A DNA stretch of 64,000 nt from JAHRAW01 sp965249835 (lineage in GTDB: Bacteria; Pseudomonadota; Gammaproteobacteria; Arenicellales; Poriferihabitantaceae): positions 124,001 to 188,000 of the forward strand of contig CBDFMY010000002.1 of the NCBI GenBank assembly GCA_965249835.1, read 5' to 3'. Position 1 is the stretch's first letter. Every line of letters starts with the position of its first letter. The translations under genes were made by a program, and so were the position numbers. Of the stretch, positions 1 to 7,947 are shown one piece after another. The notes beneath the pieces were generated by a model. It searched no databases. It was not told where the DNA came from and saw only the letters and a list, made by a program, of their open reading frames with translations.

Positions 1-277
1 TGATTTGCTCCATGTTACCCAGCAACCTATCAATCTCCGAAGTATTTTCCAGCGCATTGACAGTATCCAGAGCCAGCATTTTCATTGCCTCGGCTAATTT
101 TCCACGTGTTGTGGTAATTTCCTTGCGGCGCTTGACCTCTTCGGTGGTTAACGACCTTCCTTCATCGAAGGCCTTGCGTTTTAAAGCCGAACGTTCGGCG
201 GCGAGTGTTTGATCAAGAACGGATATGGCATCCAGTCCTTCCTCGAAACTTTCTGATACTTCTTTGATGGTCGTCAT
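1..277 (-). CDS. Partial coiled-coil protein, runs off the left edge
   Basis: An open frame reads leftwards from ATG at 277 to the window edge with no stop, giving at least 92 residues starting MTTIKEVSESFEEGLD. A GGAG ribosome-binding site lies about 9 bases upstream. The visible part is rich in Glu, Lys, Leu and Ala with heptad-like spacing, has no signal peptide and no membrane segment, and looks like a cytoplasmic coiled coil. It starts 15 bases after the stop of the upstream lipoprotein gene, so the two are probably one operon. I do not recognise a family, and the C-terminal part is outside the window. Confidence 0.6.
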   Translation of the reverse strand, partial: MTTIKEVSESFEEGLDAISVLDQTLAAERSALKRKAFDEGRSLTTEEVKRRKEITTTRGKLAEAMKMLALDTVNALENTSEIDRLLGNMEQI

Positions 278-292
278 GATTGTTCTCCAGAA

Positions 293-1258
293 TTAGTGCT
301 GTTTTGGTTCTTTGGTAAAGGCACCCACTGCCGCTTTGATTGCTCTAGCCTCTTCTTCCAAGTACTCTATCGCCGATGCGACTTCCACCAACGTAACCTT
401 GTCTTCACCTTCTCGGTTGAGTTGCTTCATTAATTTTTCATGCGCAATATTAAAGGCATTGAACGCTTTGGCCGCTGTAACCTTGAGTGCGACATCGTAG
501 TCGGCGGCGGCTCGGACGTAAGCATCGACTGTCCTCGTGGTAATTGACTGATCATCGAACAACTCTTGCTTCTTCACAAAATCATCGTGAGATTCAGCAA
601 ATTCGATTAATACCCAACTCCGTGCGGCGGTCTCGTAAAATCCGGTCAATTCTTCGATGATCGGATGCGCCTTCTTGGTGGCTTTTGCTAACGCCTTTGC
701 TTTGATGTGTTTGACATAGCGTGTGGATAGCCATTCGATAAAGCCAGTCGCTGGTTCTTTGTAATCGGTAATCATACTCTTTTTGCCGGGCTCTCCGCTC
801 ATTTTTCCCAACCGGTTAGAGATTACTTCGAGACTCCCCAAGGTCGAATTTGTACTTGCCACGACTTTTGCGGCGGTATCTGCCTCGCTGATTGACTTGA
901 GTTTTCCAATGTATGTTTTCACCGCTTGAAGGGCGAAAAGACCCTTCGGCATGATTGATTTCAGGGGATAGGGAGTATTCGTACCCTGGCGTGATACTAC
1001 GACTAAGGTGCACTGACCCGTACCAATAGCGCATTGGCCGGTAGCCGGATTGAGAAGTAGGTTTCCATCGACTATGTAGCCCTTCTGAACGGCGTTTTTT
1101 CTAGCAGTCAGATCAGCATCAATGGATTCAATCGTATCCGCCGAATCATTGATAGCCTGATCCAGTCTTGATACCAGATCCGAATAATCCACCGTCGCAC
1201 AGCCGGACATAATAATAGATACCAATGCCAAGCTCACTGCTTTTAATGTAGATTTCAT
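293..1258 (-). CDS. Putative lipoprotein of unknown function
   Basis: A 321-residue protein with a classic lipoprotein signal: a short basic start (MKSTLK), a hydrophobic stretch and a lipobox ending SGC at about residue 20, followed by ATVDY. It is therefore expected to be lipidated and membrane anchored facing the periplasm. The mature part is mostly helical and charged, with Lys/Glu/Ala-rich segments near the C-terminus. There are two Cys in a TGQCAIGTGQC segment near residues 75-85. No catalytic motif is seen. The next gene downstream is the partial coiled-coil protein, a likely operon partner. No Shine-Dalgarno sequence is obvious, but the signal peptide fixes the start. Function unknown. 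Confidence 0.75.
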   Translation of the reverse strand: MKSTLKAVSLALVSIIMSGCATVDYSDLVSRLDQAINDSADTIESIDADLTARKNAVQKGYIVDGNLLLNPATGQCAIGTGQCTLVVVSRQGTNTPYPLKSIMPKGLFALQAVKTYIGKLKSISEADTAAKVVASTNSTLGSLEVISNRLGKMSGEPGKKSMITDYKEPATGFIEWLSTRYVKHIKAKALAKATKKAHPIIEELTGFYETAARSWVLIEFAESHDDFVKKQELFDDQSITTRTVDAYVRAAADYDVALKVTAAKAFNAFNIAHEKLMKQLNREGEDKVTLVEVASAIEYLEEEARAIKAAVGAFTKEPKQH

Positions 1259-1515
1259 CAGAGCCGTTCTTGTTTTGCCTAAGTTATAAAAAACTGCTAA
1301 AGACCTGCTGATTAATTAAGTCAGATTTAAAAGTCAATGCGGAAGTTTTATGTCAATGATTTTATAACATTTGGATGATCAGAATTCTATTATATTCACA
1401 CCGAATATCCCCGATGAAATCATAGTTCTATTTCAGTGCCCTTAGTTGTCGGGACAGACTTGTTGATTTTGTTCCTTTAGGTTCCCGCCTTCGCAAGCAT
1501 CTGACCTGCAAAAGT
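1259..1515. other. AT-rich intergenic region, no gene seen
   Basis: About 260 bases between the lipoprotein start and the repeated promoter. It is AT-rich with many stops in all frames and probably contains the lipoprotein promoter on the minus strand. I see no RNA gene or clear hairpin here. Confidence 0.4.
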
Positions 1516-1855
1516 ATTTGACAAATTACTCAATACATTGAGTAAAATTACTCATTATGTTGAGTAAAAACACATTCATCAGAAGCCATGCGGCGGAGTT
1601 GCGGCAGCGGTTAAAAGAACCCCGGCGTTTTATTCAGGTCGTATCGGGTGCCAGACAAGTGGGCAAGACCACTATGGTGTTGCAAGTGGCGGAGCGGAAT
1701 CAGTTGCCATACCACTTTGCCAGTGCGGATGAGCCGACGCTGCGCGGTGGCGGGTGGATTGAATCACAATGGGAGCAAGCGCGTTTGCTTGCCAGCGCAC
1801 CAAGAAAGCGAAATGCGCTGCTGATACTGGATGAAGTGCAAAAGGTGCCGCATTG
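1516..1855 (+). repeat. Left copy of a 340-bp direct duplication (promoter plus 5' end of AAA ATPase)
   Basis: This segment matches 3496-3835 with only scattered substitutions. It includes the whole promoter/operator region and the first 98 or so codons of the AAA/DUF4143 ATPase. Identity stops abruptly at about 1852-1855, after which the left copy continues with unrelated sequence. The copies lie 1,980 bases apart and enclose the RES toxin-antitoxin module. Confidence 0.9.
1518..1567 (+). promoter_or_regulatory. Double-palindrome promoter of the truncated ATPase copy
   Basis: A TTGACA -35 box (1518-1523) and a TAAAAT -10 box (1543-1548) would place the transcription start within a base or two of the ATG at 1557. 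A perfect inverted repeat, TTACTCAAT-AC-ATTGAGTAA (1526-1545), fills the spacer. A second one, TTACTCA-6 nt-TGAGTAA (1548-1567), has the start codon at its centre. The two centres are 22 bp apart, about two helical turns. No Shine-Dalgarno is visible. I infer a repressed, possibly leaderless promoter. Confidence 0.6.
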
Positions 1856-1943
1856 CCAGTCCATCGCCAAACAAATGCCCGATTTGTCCAGTATTCCACC
1901 ATACAAAATTCAAATTTATGCCATAATCCAGCGAATATGGTGA
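1557..1943 (+). pseudogene. Truncated AAA_14/DUF4143 ATPase copy
   Basis: The first 98 or so residues are nearly identical to the complete ATPase at 3537, including the Walker A motif GARQVGKTT and the Walker B strand LLILDEVQ. After VPH the homology stops and about 30 unrelated residues follow to a stop, so the lid and the whole DUF4143 C-terminal domain are missing. It cannot be a working ATPase of this family. It keeps an intact promoter and start, so a 128-residue P-loop fragment could still be made. It is best read as a duplication remnant left beside the RES module. Confidence 0.85.
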
Positions 1944-2022
1944 GGCAGTTTAGTGAGCACTGATAATCCCTATTGGGTACACTACAATCAACCAACATTA
2001 ACAATTTAAGTGATAGTTAACG

Positions 2023-2613
2023 ATGATCGCCGCACAAGACATTAAGATACTGCGCGATGAAGGTATTGATGACCCTGATACGCTGGTAGCCGTTGCCGCC
2101 GCTTTCTTGCGGTCGCATCCGATGCATCCGGTAGACCCAGTTAAGAATGCGCTCTCTAAAGAAGAAAAGTTGATACTGGCGCGACACGGTGCCCATGGCC
2201 TGCAAGGATCATTGGCGATTCAGTCCATACGAAAGAATACCGCCACCATTGTGGGCGAATACGCTCAAATGGTCAGTACCGCACTCAGTCAGAAAGCGAC
2301 TGCCGAGTGCTTACAGGTCAGTGCCAGCCGCGTTCGCCAGCGTATTGATCGGGGCTCGTTATATGCGTTGGAGTCCAAACACGGTAGGGTGTGCCCCAGG
2401 TTTCAATTCAATGACGCATCTACGCTGCCTGGCTTGAAAAAAGTATTACAAACCATCGGTGGAGATGCGCATCCGGTCGTAGTGCAACGTTTCTTTCTTC
2501 AAGCCAATAGGGATTTGGTGTCTGATGTTACCGGTCAGACATTGAGTCCCCGCGATTGGCTGATCTCGGGTCATGATGTTGAAGTGGTTTGCCGTTTGGC
2601 GAGTGACATTTAG
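2023..2613 (+). CDS. DNA-binding antitoxin partner of a RES toxin
   Basis: A 196-residue protein. Its middle part (about residues 85-120) has a helix-turn-helix segment, ATAECLQVSASRVRQRIDRG, followed by a PRFQF strand. The C-terminal half carries the HPVVVQRFF and LSPRDWLISG motifs typical of small DNA-binding proteins encoded just before RES-domain toxins. The expected role is to bind and neutralise the RES protein and to repress the operon. The stop codon TAG overlaps the GTG start of the toxin by one base, so translation is coupled. The gene appears intact, unlike its partner. A 166-base spacer separates it from the truncated ATPase. Confidence 0.75.
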   Translation: MIAAQDIKILRDEGIDDPDTLVAVAAAFLRSHPMHPVDPVKNALSKEEKLILARHGAHGLQGSLAIQSIRKNTATIVGEYAQMVSTALSQKATAECLQVSASRVRQRIDRGSLYALESKHGRVCPRFQFNDASTLPGLKKVLQTIGGDAHPVVVQRFFLQANRDLVSDVTGQTLSPRDWLISGHDVEVVCRLASDI

Positions 2614-3263
2614 TGGTGGTTGCCAACAAGTTACCCGTTCCGCCCTCCGTTAAAAAATTACAGGATATTCCACCGGTCATACATACCGTACATGCAGGTA
2701 CGGAGGTCGCAAGAATCTTCTATGCCGATGGTAACTACCCAACCACCTGGGATGCGTTTCGCTACTTCGGGCCTGTCGCTGGCCGCTTTGACCATCATCA
2801 ACTGCAAGCGGGGAAACCCGATGTGCAAAACCGTGGTGTTATGTATCTGGCTACCGGCAGTCAGTCAATACCAACCTGCTTGGCGGAGGTTTTTCAGGCG
2901 ACACGGATTATCGATCGCCACCATAACCAACCCATTCTATCGATCTTTATACTGACAAGAGACATCAGGTTACTGGATCTAAGCGGCCCTTTTTGCACGG
3001 CAATGGGTGCGTCCACGGCGATCCATTCTGACCCAAGGTCCAAAGCCCGGCGTTGGTGAGTTCGTTTGTACGATGCCTATCCAGACATAGACGGGCTGCT
3101 ATATTGCTCGTCGATGTTTGGCAATGCTCCTGCAATTGCATTGTACGAAAGGGCACTTCGATCTATCCCTGCCCGGCCCTTGTTTCATCGGTCTTTAAGT
3201 GATCCTGCTTTGCATCAGGTTATCCTATCGACGGGCGCTCGTATTAGATATGACGTTGTCTGA
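2613..3263 (+). pseudogene. RES-domain toxin interrupted by an in-frame TGA
   Basis: Reading from GTG at 2613, the frame encodes a RES-domain protein. Members of this family degrade NAD+ when not held by their antitoxin. The conserved Arg is seen in VARIFYA (residue 34) and the Glu in LAEVFQ (residue 92). At codon 149 (3057-3059) a TGA follows ARRW. The same frame then continues without further stops through YDAYPDIDGLLYCSSMFGN, which is the usual end of the domain and carries the conserved Ser. Related proteins have a Ser at the TGA position, so a single TCA to TGA change is the simplest explanation. As written, the toxin loses its Ser and should be inactive. Confidence 0.8.
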
Positions 3264-3495
3264 ATGAGTTCGGCTACGCCGGACGACATATTTTGACTGG
3301 ATTTTCCAGCATAAAACTGGCGGCTTCGCCACGAATGTTGTGTCACGCTACGCGTGACTCATTGGCAGTGAATTACTGCGACTAAACAGGCATTGACGAC
3401 CCGCGGGAGAAATCCGAACCAAAGCCGACAGCCCATTCGCTTTCAGCACCGTCAACCAACGCAATATCCCCCGCCCCCGCAATATCACTTAAAAC
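3264..3495. repeat. Short palindromes and dispersed repeat after the RES gene
   Basis: Holds GTTCGGCTACGCCGGAC-type and GGCGGCTTCGCC-type hairpins (about 3270-3335) and a CACGCTACGCGTG palindrome (about 3345). A 47-base segment (about 3370-3416) recurs at about 5130-5176 just upstream of cobO. No gene is seen. Confidence 0.6.
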
Positions 3496-3835
3496 ATTTG
3501 ACAAATTACTCAATACATTGAGTAAAATTACTCATTATGTTGAGTAAAAATACATTCATCAGAAGCCATGCGGCGGAGTTGCGGCGGCGGTTAAAAGAAC
3601 CTCGGCGTTTTATTCAGGTCGTGTCGGGTGCCAGACAGGTGGGCAAGACCACTATGGTGTTGCAGGTGGCGGAGCGGAATCAGTTGCCATACCACTTTGC
3701 CAGTGCGGATGAACCGACGTTGCGCGGTGGCGGATGGATTGAAACACAATGGGAGCAAGCGCGTTTGCTTGCCAGCGCACCAAGAAAGCGAAATACCCTG
3801 CTGATACTGGATGAAGTGCAAAAGGTGCCGCACTG
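3496..3835 (+). repeat. Right copy of the 340-bp direct duplication
   Basis: Matches 1516-1855. It is the copy attached to the complete ATPase gene, so it is probably the parent. Confidence 0.9.
3498..3547 (+). promoter_or_regulatory. Double-palindrome promoter of the complete ATPase
   Basis: Same layout as at 1518-1567: TTGACA (3498-3503), first inverted repeat (3506-3525), TAAAAT (3523-3528), and second inverted repeat (3528-3547) centred on the ATG at 3537. All operator bases are identical between the two copies, while the coding part has drifted slightly. Confidence 0.6.
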
Positions 3836-4745
3836 GGCGGAGACGGTAAAACGTCTTTGGGATGAAGATTCTCGGAAGAACATGTTAGTCAAGACCGTCT
3901 TGCTTGGTTCCGCGCCTCTGTTGGTGGGTAAGGGCTTGACCGAGAGCCTTGCCGGGCGTTTTGAAATTTTGCATCTGCCACACTGGAGTTTTTCTGAAAT
4001 GCGTCAGGCGTTTGGATGGAATCTGAAGCAGTATCTTTTTTACGGTGCCTATCCGGGTGCTGCCCCTCTGATAAAGCAGCCTGCTCGTTGGTCGCGTTAC
4101 CTGATGGATTCTCTCATTGAAACCACTGTGGCGCGTGATGTGCTATTGCTTTCCCGCGTTGACAAGCCGGCATTGATGCGGCGATTGTTTGAATTGGGTT
4201 GCGCCTATTCGGGACAAATTCTTTCCTACACCAAAATGATGGGGCAACTTCAAGATGCCGGTAACACAACAACGCTGGCACATTATCTGGATCTCCTCGC
4301 GGGTGCCGGTATGCTCACTGGGTTGCATAAATATGCCGGCCAATCGGTGCGACGGCGCGGCTCCAGTCCGAAACTTCAGGTGGCCAATACGGCTTTGATG
4401 ACCGCCCAATCCGGTCTGACATACTCCGAGGCATTTGCCGATAAAACCTATTGGGGACGTTTGACGGAGTCGGCCGTGGGTGCTCATCTGGTCAATGCGG
4501 CTGCCGAGGGGAACTGTCAGTTATTCTATTGGCGAGAGCGCAATCATGAAGTGGATTTTGTGTTGCGGCAAGGAAGAAAACTGGTGGCAATAGAAGTAAA
4601 AAGCGGCAACCTCTCCGGCACCTTGCCGGGCATGGATGCTTTCGCTCGGAAATTCAAACCGGCTCGCAAGTTGTTAGTCGGCACTGACGGCATCCCCCTT
4701 GAGCAATTTCTGTCAACACCTGTGGGTTACTGGTTAACTTCCTGA
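3537..4745 (+). CDS. AAA_14 / DUF4143 family ATPase
   Basis: A 402-residue protein with the usual two-part layout. The N-terminal P-loop ATPase has Walker A GARQVGKTT (residues 31-39) and Walker B LLILDE (88-93). The C-terminal DUF4143 region has the REx2HEVDFVLRQ ... VAIEVKSG motif (about 335-360), which resembles a PD-(D/E)xK nuclease-like core. Members are common as orphan genes in bacteria and archaea, and their cellular role is not settled. Full length and no lesions suggest it is functional. The start is the ATG inside the second palindrome of the promoter; no ribosome-binding site is seen. The next gene lies over 470 bases away beyond repeats, so it is probably monocistronic. Its 5' third is duplicated at 1557. 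Confidence 0.9.
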   Translation: MLSKNTFIRSHAAELRRRLKEPRRFIQVVSGARQVGKTTMVLQVAERNQLPYHFASADEPTLRGGGWIETQWEQARLLASAPRKRNTLLILDEVQKVPHWAETVKRLWDEDSRKNMLVKTVLLGSAPLLVGKGLTESLAGRFEILHLPHWSFSEMRQAFGWNLKQYLFYGAYPGAAPLIKQPARWSRYLMDSLIETTVARDVLLLSRVDKPALMRRLFELGCAYSGQILSYTKMMGQLQDAGNTTTLAHYLDLLAGAGMLTGLHKYAGQSVRRRGSSPKLQVANTALMTAQSGLTYSEAFADKTYWGRLTESAVGAHLVNAAAEGNCQLFYWRERNHEVDFVLRQGRKLVAIEVKSGNLSGTLPGMDAFARKFKPARKLLVGTDGIPLEQFLSTPVGYWLTS

Positions 4746-4789
4746 AAATAATTCAATCCACTTACCCCGTGCCGGTAGCCCTGCCCTCA

Positions 4790-5180
4790 TTCTCGCATCG
4801 AACGGCGCGGCTTCGTCGCATAATGAGTCCGGCTACGCCGGACGGCATATTCCACTGGATTGCCCGGCCAATAATAATATGCGCCGGGCAATGACGAATG
4901 ATAGGTAATTAGTGAATTGAAAAGACAAAAGCGCGTCGAGAAGCCAAAGCACATTGAGAAACAAATACGCCGGGCTATTAGTATTGTCACGCGTTGGGTG
5001 ACGCACCGGGCGGCTTGCGCCGCCACCTGGATTCCCGCCTGCCGGCGAGAATGACGAATGATAGGTGATAGTGAATCGAGAGGACAAAGGCGCGTTGAGA
5101 TGCCAAAAGTAATCGAGAAAAACCGTCAGTGAATTACTGAGGCCAAACAGGCATTGACGACCCGCAGAGAAAATCCGAAA
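4790..5180. repeat. Composite dispersed-repeat block before cobO
   Basis: Contains a CCGGCTACGCCGG palindrome (about 4830), a REP-like inverted unit CGCCTGCCGGCGAGAATGAC (about 5037) and two copies of an approximately 50-bp unit with the core GACAAA.GCGCGT.GAGA.GCCAAA (about 4920 and 5080). The same units recur at 11.6-11.9 kb and 53.5 kb. A long minus-strand open frame across this block and cobO is not credible. Confidence 0.7.
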
Positions 5181-5219
5181 ATGCGCTCTTGGTAACACTT
5201 CATCTCTTTGGAATTCACT

Positions 5220-5756
5220 ATGAAATCGCGTGACCGACGGCGGGGAATCACTCTGGTGCATAGCGGCGAAGGCAAGGGCAAATCGTCCGGCGGTTTCGGC
5301 GTGGTGTTTCGTGCCGCCGGCTGGGGCTTGAAGGTTTGCGTGATTCAATACATCAAAGGCAAATGGAAAACCGGCGAGCAACGCGCCGCGGAAAAATTCG
5401 ACAATATCGAATGGCATGTCATGGGTGACGGTTTTACCTGGGACACAAAAAATCCCGAACAAGACATCGCCACCAGTCGCGCCATCTGGGAATTCAGCAA
5501 AGAGAAAATCCTCTCCGAAGAATTTGATTTGGTGTTGCTTGATGAAATTAATTATTGTAGCGGCTACGGCTGGATAGCGGGCGAAGAAATCGCCGAATTC
5601 GTGCGCGAACAAAAACCGCCCTGGCTGCACCTGATTATGACTGGCCGAGACGCGCCCCCGGCGGTCATTGAAGTTGCCGACACCGCCACCGAAATGCGTA
5701 AAATAAAACACGCTTTTGATGCCGGCATACTGGCCGCGCAAGGCGTGGAGTTTTAG
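5220..5756 (+). CDS. cobO: Corrinoid (cob(I)alamin) adenosyltransferase, CobO/BtuR type
   Basis: This 178-residue cytoplasmic enzyme transfers the adenosyl group of ATP to cob(I)alamin or cobinamide. The product is adenosylcobalamin or an intermediate. It has the family P-loop GEGKGKSS (residues 16-23), the IQYIKGKWKTGE segment, the LVLLDEINY strand and the terminal MTGRDAPP motif. Length is normal for the family. An in-frame TTG lies 12 bases upstream, but the ATG at 5220 with GGA spacing is preferred. No cobalamin biosynthesis genes or cobalamin riboswitch are visible nearby, so it probably serves salvage. It lies upstream of the sox operon but is separated by a small membrane protein gene. 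Confidence 0.93.
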   Translation: MKSRDRRRGITLVHSGEGKGKSSGGFGVVFRAAGWGLKVCVIQYIKGKWKTGEQRAAEKFDNIEWHVMGDGFTWDTKNPEQDIATSRAIWEFSKEKILSEEFDLVLLDEINYCSGYGWIAGEEIAEFVREQKPPWLHLIMTGRDAPPAVIEVADTATEMRKIKHAFDAGILAAQGVEF

Positions 5757-5851
5757 TCGGTAATACGCCCGCGTTAGCGCTGTCGTTATTAAACTTTGGA
5801 AAAAATTGACCCTGCTATCCTTCCCGCATATACTAACTAGTTCGTTTTGGT

Positions 5852-6259
5852 ATGAGTTCGATGAATACAATCATGATGATTACAATCATATCGTCTTTGT
5901 TGTCCGGCATTGTCGGTGTAGGTATTTCTACGTGGTATTATCGTAGATATGAAAAACGAAAACAGCAATATGAAGTACTACGGAGAATTGTAGGTTGTCG
6001 CTTTGTATTATTAGCAGATCCTACAACTCCTGAGATAAATGCACAGTTTTTTAGCGCTCTCAATGAAGTTATGGTTATTTTTCACGATAGTCCGGAGATT
6101 ATTAAGGCACTCAAAGAATTTCACCAAGGGGTAGATATCCCTAACAGACAAAACGACAACATAGTAACCTTGATTAAGAAAATGTGCAAAGAGTTAGACA
6201 TAAAAAACACCGAACTAAATGATGAGTTTCTTTTAAGACCGTTTTTTCGAGGAAAATGA
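5852..6259 (+). CDS. Small membrane-anchored protein of unknown function
   Basis: A 135-residue protein with one N-terminal membrane segment (about residues 7-28), then a basic YYRRYEKRKQQYE stretch that should face the cytoplasm. A soluble domain follows with a SALNEVMVIFHDSPEIIKAL motif. That layout resembles the DUF6680 group as I remember it, but I cannot confirm this. Codon use is more AT-rich than in its neighbours, suggesting acquisition. ATG at 5852 is taken as the start; ATG at 5861 is possible. There is no obvious functional link to cobO or sox. Confidence 0.65.
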   Translation: MSSMNTIMMITIISSLLSGIVGVGISTWYYRRYEKRKQQYEVLRRIVGCRFVLLADPTTPEINAQFFSALNEVMVIFHDSPEIIKALKEFHQGVDIPNRQNDNIVTLIKKMCKELDIKNTELNDEFLLRPFFRGK

Positions 6260-6359
6260 TTTTTATTCATGCGTCGATTAGCATAACAATGCTTACTGAC
6301 TCATCTTAAATTTGGCGACCTGACTGCCACCCATACCACCCGCCCGTTCGAGAAAAACC

Positions 6360-7604
6360 ATGAACCGTTATTCCATTTTTAGTTTGTTGCGCAATGCCCT
6401 GAATTATCATCAGGATTGGCAGCGTGCGTGGCGCAGTCCGCAGCCGAACAAGCAATACGATGTGGTCATCGTTGGCGGCGGCGGTCACGGTTTGGCAACC
6501 GCGTATTATCTCGCCAAAGAATGTGGCGTGTCCAATGTCGCGGTGCTGGAAAAAAACTGGTTGGGCGGCGGCAACACCGGGCGCAACACCACCATCGTGC
6601 GCTCCAATTATTTGTCGGATGAATCTGCCAACTTGTATGAACACGCGATGAAATTGTGGGAGACATTAAGTCGCGAGTTGAACTACAACGTGATGTTTTC
6701 CCAGCGCGGGCTGTTGCATCTTGCGCACAACATTCACGACATGCAGGAAATCGGGCGGCGCGGCAGTGCCATCCACTTGAACGGCATCGATTCCGAATTT
6801 GTATCGCCCGCGCAAATCAAAAAAATGGTTCCATTCATTAATTTGCACTGTCGTTATCCGGTGCTCGGTGCGTTGTTGCAAAAACGCGGTGGCACCGCCC
6901 GCCATGATGCGGTGGCGTGGGGTTATGCGCGCGCCGCGGATGCAATGGGCGTGGACATCATTCAAAACTGCGAGGTCACCGGTTTCAAAATCGAACGCAA
7001 CCGGGTAATCGGCGTGCACACCAGTCGCGGTTTTATCGGCGCGAAAAAAGTCGGCTGCGTGGTCGCCGGACATTGCAGCGTGCTGGCCGACATGGCCGGC
7101 TTTCGCTTGCCGATCGAATCATTTCCTTTGCAAGCGTTGGTCTCGGAACCACTCAAACCAATTTTGGATTGCGTGGTGATGTCGGGCAACATCCACGCGT
7201 ATATCAGCCAATCGGACAAAGGCGAGTTGGTCATCGGCGCGAGTTCGGACGCATACAATTCCTATTCGCAACGCGGCGGATTCAACGTCATCGAAGACAC
7301 CGTGGCTGCCATCCTCGAACTGTATCCCCTATTCTCGCGATTAAAAATGTTGCGACAATGGGGTGGCATCGTCGATGTCACGGTCGATCGTTCGCCGTTG
7401 ATTTCCAAAACGCCGGTGGAAAATCTGTGGTTCAACTGCGGCTGGGGAACCGGCGGCTTCAAAGCCACGCCGGGCTCGGGCAATGTATTCGCCCACTCCA
7501 TCGCACGCAATGAAATGCATCCGCTGGCGCAACCATTTTCCATCAACCGATTTAACAGCGGCGCGCTGATCGACGAAGGCGCGGCGGCTGCGGTGGCGCA
7601 CTAA
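6360..7604 (+). CDS. soxB: Sarcosine oxidase, beta subunit
   Basis: A 414-residue FAD-dependent DAO-family subunit of heterotetrameric sarcosine oxidase, which oxidatively demethylates N-methylglycine to glycine. The dinucleotide-binding motif VVIVGGGGHGLATAYYLA is at about residues 36-53, followed by ENx5GGNTGRNTTIVRSNYL, where sarcosine-type enzymes bind flavin. The GGTARHDAVAWGYARAAD segment contains the conserved His region linked to covalent FMN in the family. The C-terminal WGTGGFKATPGSG motif is also typical. It is the first gene of the soxBDAG operon, 14 bases before soxD. The enzyme is cytoplasmic. Confidence 0.95.
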   Translation: MNRYSIFSLLRNALNYHQDWQRAWRSPQPNKQYDVVIVGGGGHGLATAYYLAKECGVSNVAVLEKNWLGGGNTGRNTTIVRSNYLSDESANLYEHAMKLWETLSRELNYNVMFSQRGLLHLAHNIHDMQEIGRRGSAIHLNGIDSEFVSPAQIKKMVPFINLHCRYPVLGALLQKRGGTARHDAVAWGYARAADAMGVDIIQNCEVTGFKIERNRVIGVHTSRGFIGAKKVGCVVAGHCSVLADMAGFRLPIESFPLQALVSEPLKPILDCVVMSGNIHAYISQSDKGELVIGASSDAYNSYSQRGGFNVIEDTVAAILELYPLFSRLKMLRQWGGIVDVTVDRSPLISKTPVENLWFNCGWGTGGFKATPGSGNVFAHSIARNEMHPLAQPFSINRFNSGALIDEGAAAAVAH

Positions 7605-7618
7605 CGGCGCGGCAAATT

Positions 7619-7900
7619 ATGTTTTTAATTCACTGCCCGTGGTGCGGCGCACGCGATCAAAGCGAGTTTAGTTGCCACGGTGAAGCGCACATCCTGCGCC
7701 CGCAAAACCCCGAAGCATTGAGCGAACAAGCGTGGGGCGATTATGTGTTTTTTCGCAAAAACCCGAAGGGTATTCATCGCGAGCGATGGGTGCATAGCCA
7801 CGGTTGCCGGCGTTGGTTTAATGTCGTGCGCGACACGCGCAACGATCACATTCACGCGACCTATAAACCCGGCGACCTCATTCCTGATGTGCCTGCCTGA
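7619..7900 (+). CDS. soxD: Sarcosine oxidase, delta subunit
   Basis: A 93-residue zinc-binding subunit. The metal ligands are visible: CPWCG near the N-terminus and HSHGCRRW in the second half, matching the Cys-Cys-His-Cys pattern of SoxD. The delta subunit stabilises the complex and sits between beta and alpha. It ends ...DLIPDVPA at a TGA inside a 13-bp tandem repeat, so its C-terminus has probably been set by repeat expansion. The gene is in its normal place between soxB and soxA. Confidence 0.93.
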   Translation: MFLIHCPWCGARDQSEFSCHGEAHILRPQNPEALSEQAWGDYVFFRKNPKGIHRERWVHSHGCRRWFNVVRDTRNDHIHATYKPGDLIPDVPA

Positions 7901-7925
7901 TGTGCCTGCCTGATGTGCCTGCCTG
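7883..7925 (+). repeat. 13-bp tandem repeat at the soxD/soxA junction
   Basis: Three exact copies of CCTGATGTGCCTG (7883-7895, 7896-7908, 7909-7921), then the start of a degenerate fourth. The unit is not a multiple of three, so each copy changes frame. The soxD stop TGA lies in the second copy and the soxA GTG start follows 27 bases after the third. Confidence 0.95.
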
Positions 7926-7947
7926 AAGTCATTGCCGAGCAAATGTC

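Noticed and set aside
3057..3059. TGA in the RES gene as selenocysteine or recoding
   Set aside because: The family has Ser, not Cys, at this place, no clear SECIS-like stem follows, and other genes here use TGA as a normal stop.
2023..3263. Prophage or plasmid maintenance region
   Set aside because: Only a toxin-antitoxin pair is present; no replication, partition or phage structural genes are seen.
5757..5851. Cobalamin riboswitch near cobO
   Set aside because: No B12-box-like element is visible upstream or downstream of cobO.
4833..5870. 345-residue minus-strand open frame
   Set aside because: It lies opposite cobO, whose motifs are clear on the plus strand; the upstream part is dispersed repeats.
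6260..6359. Glycine riboswitch before soxB
   Set aside because: The 100-base leader lacks the paired glycine aptamer motifs and shows no terminator-like hairpin.
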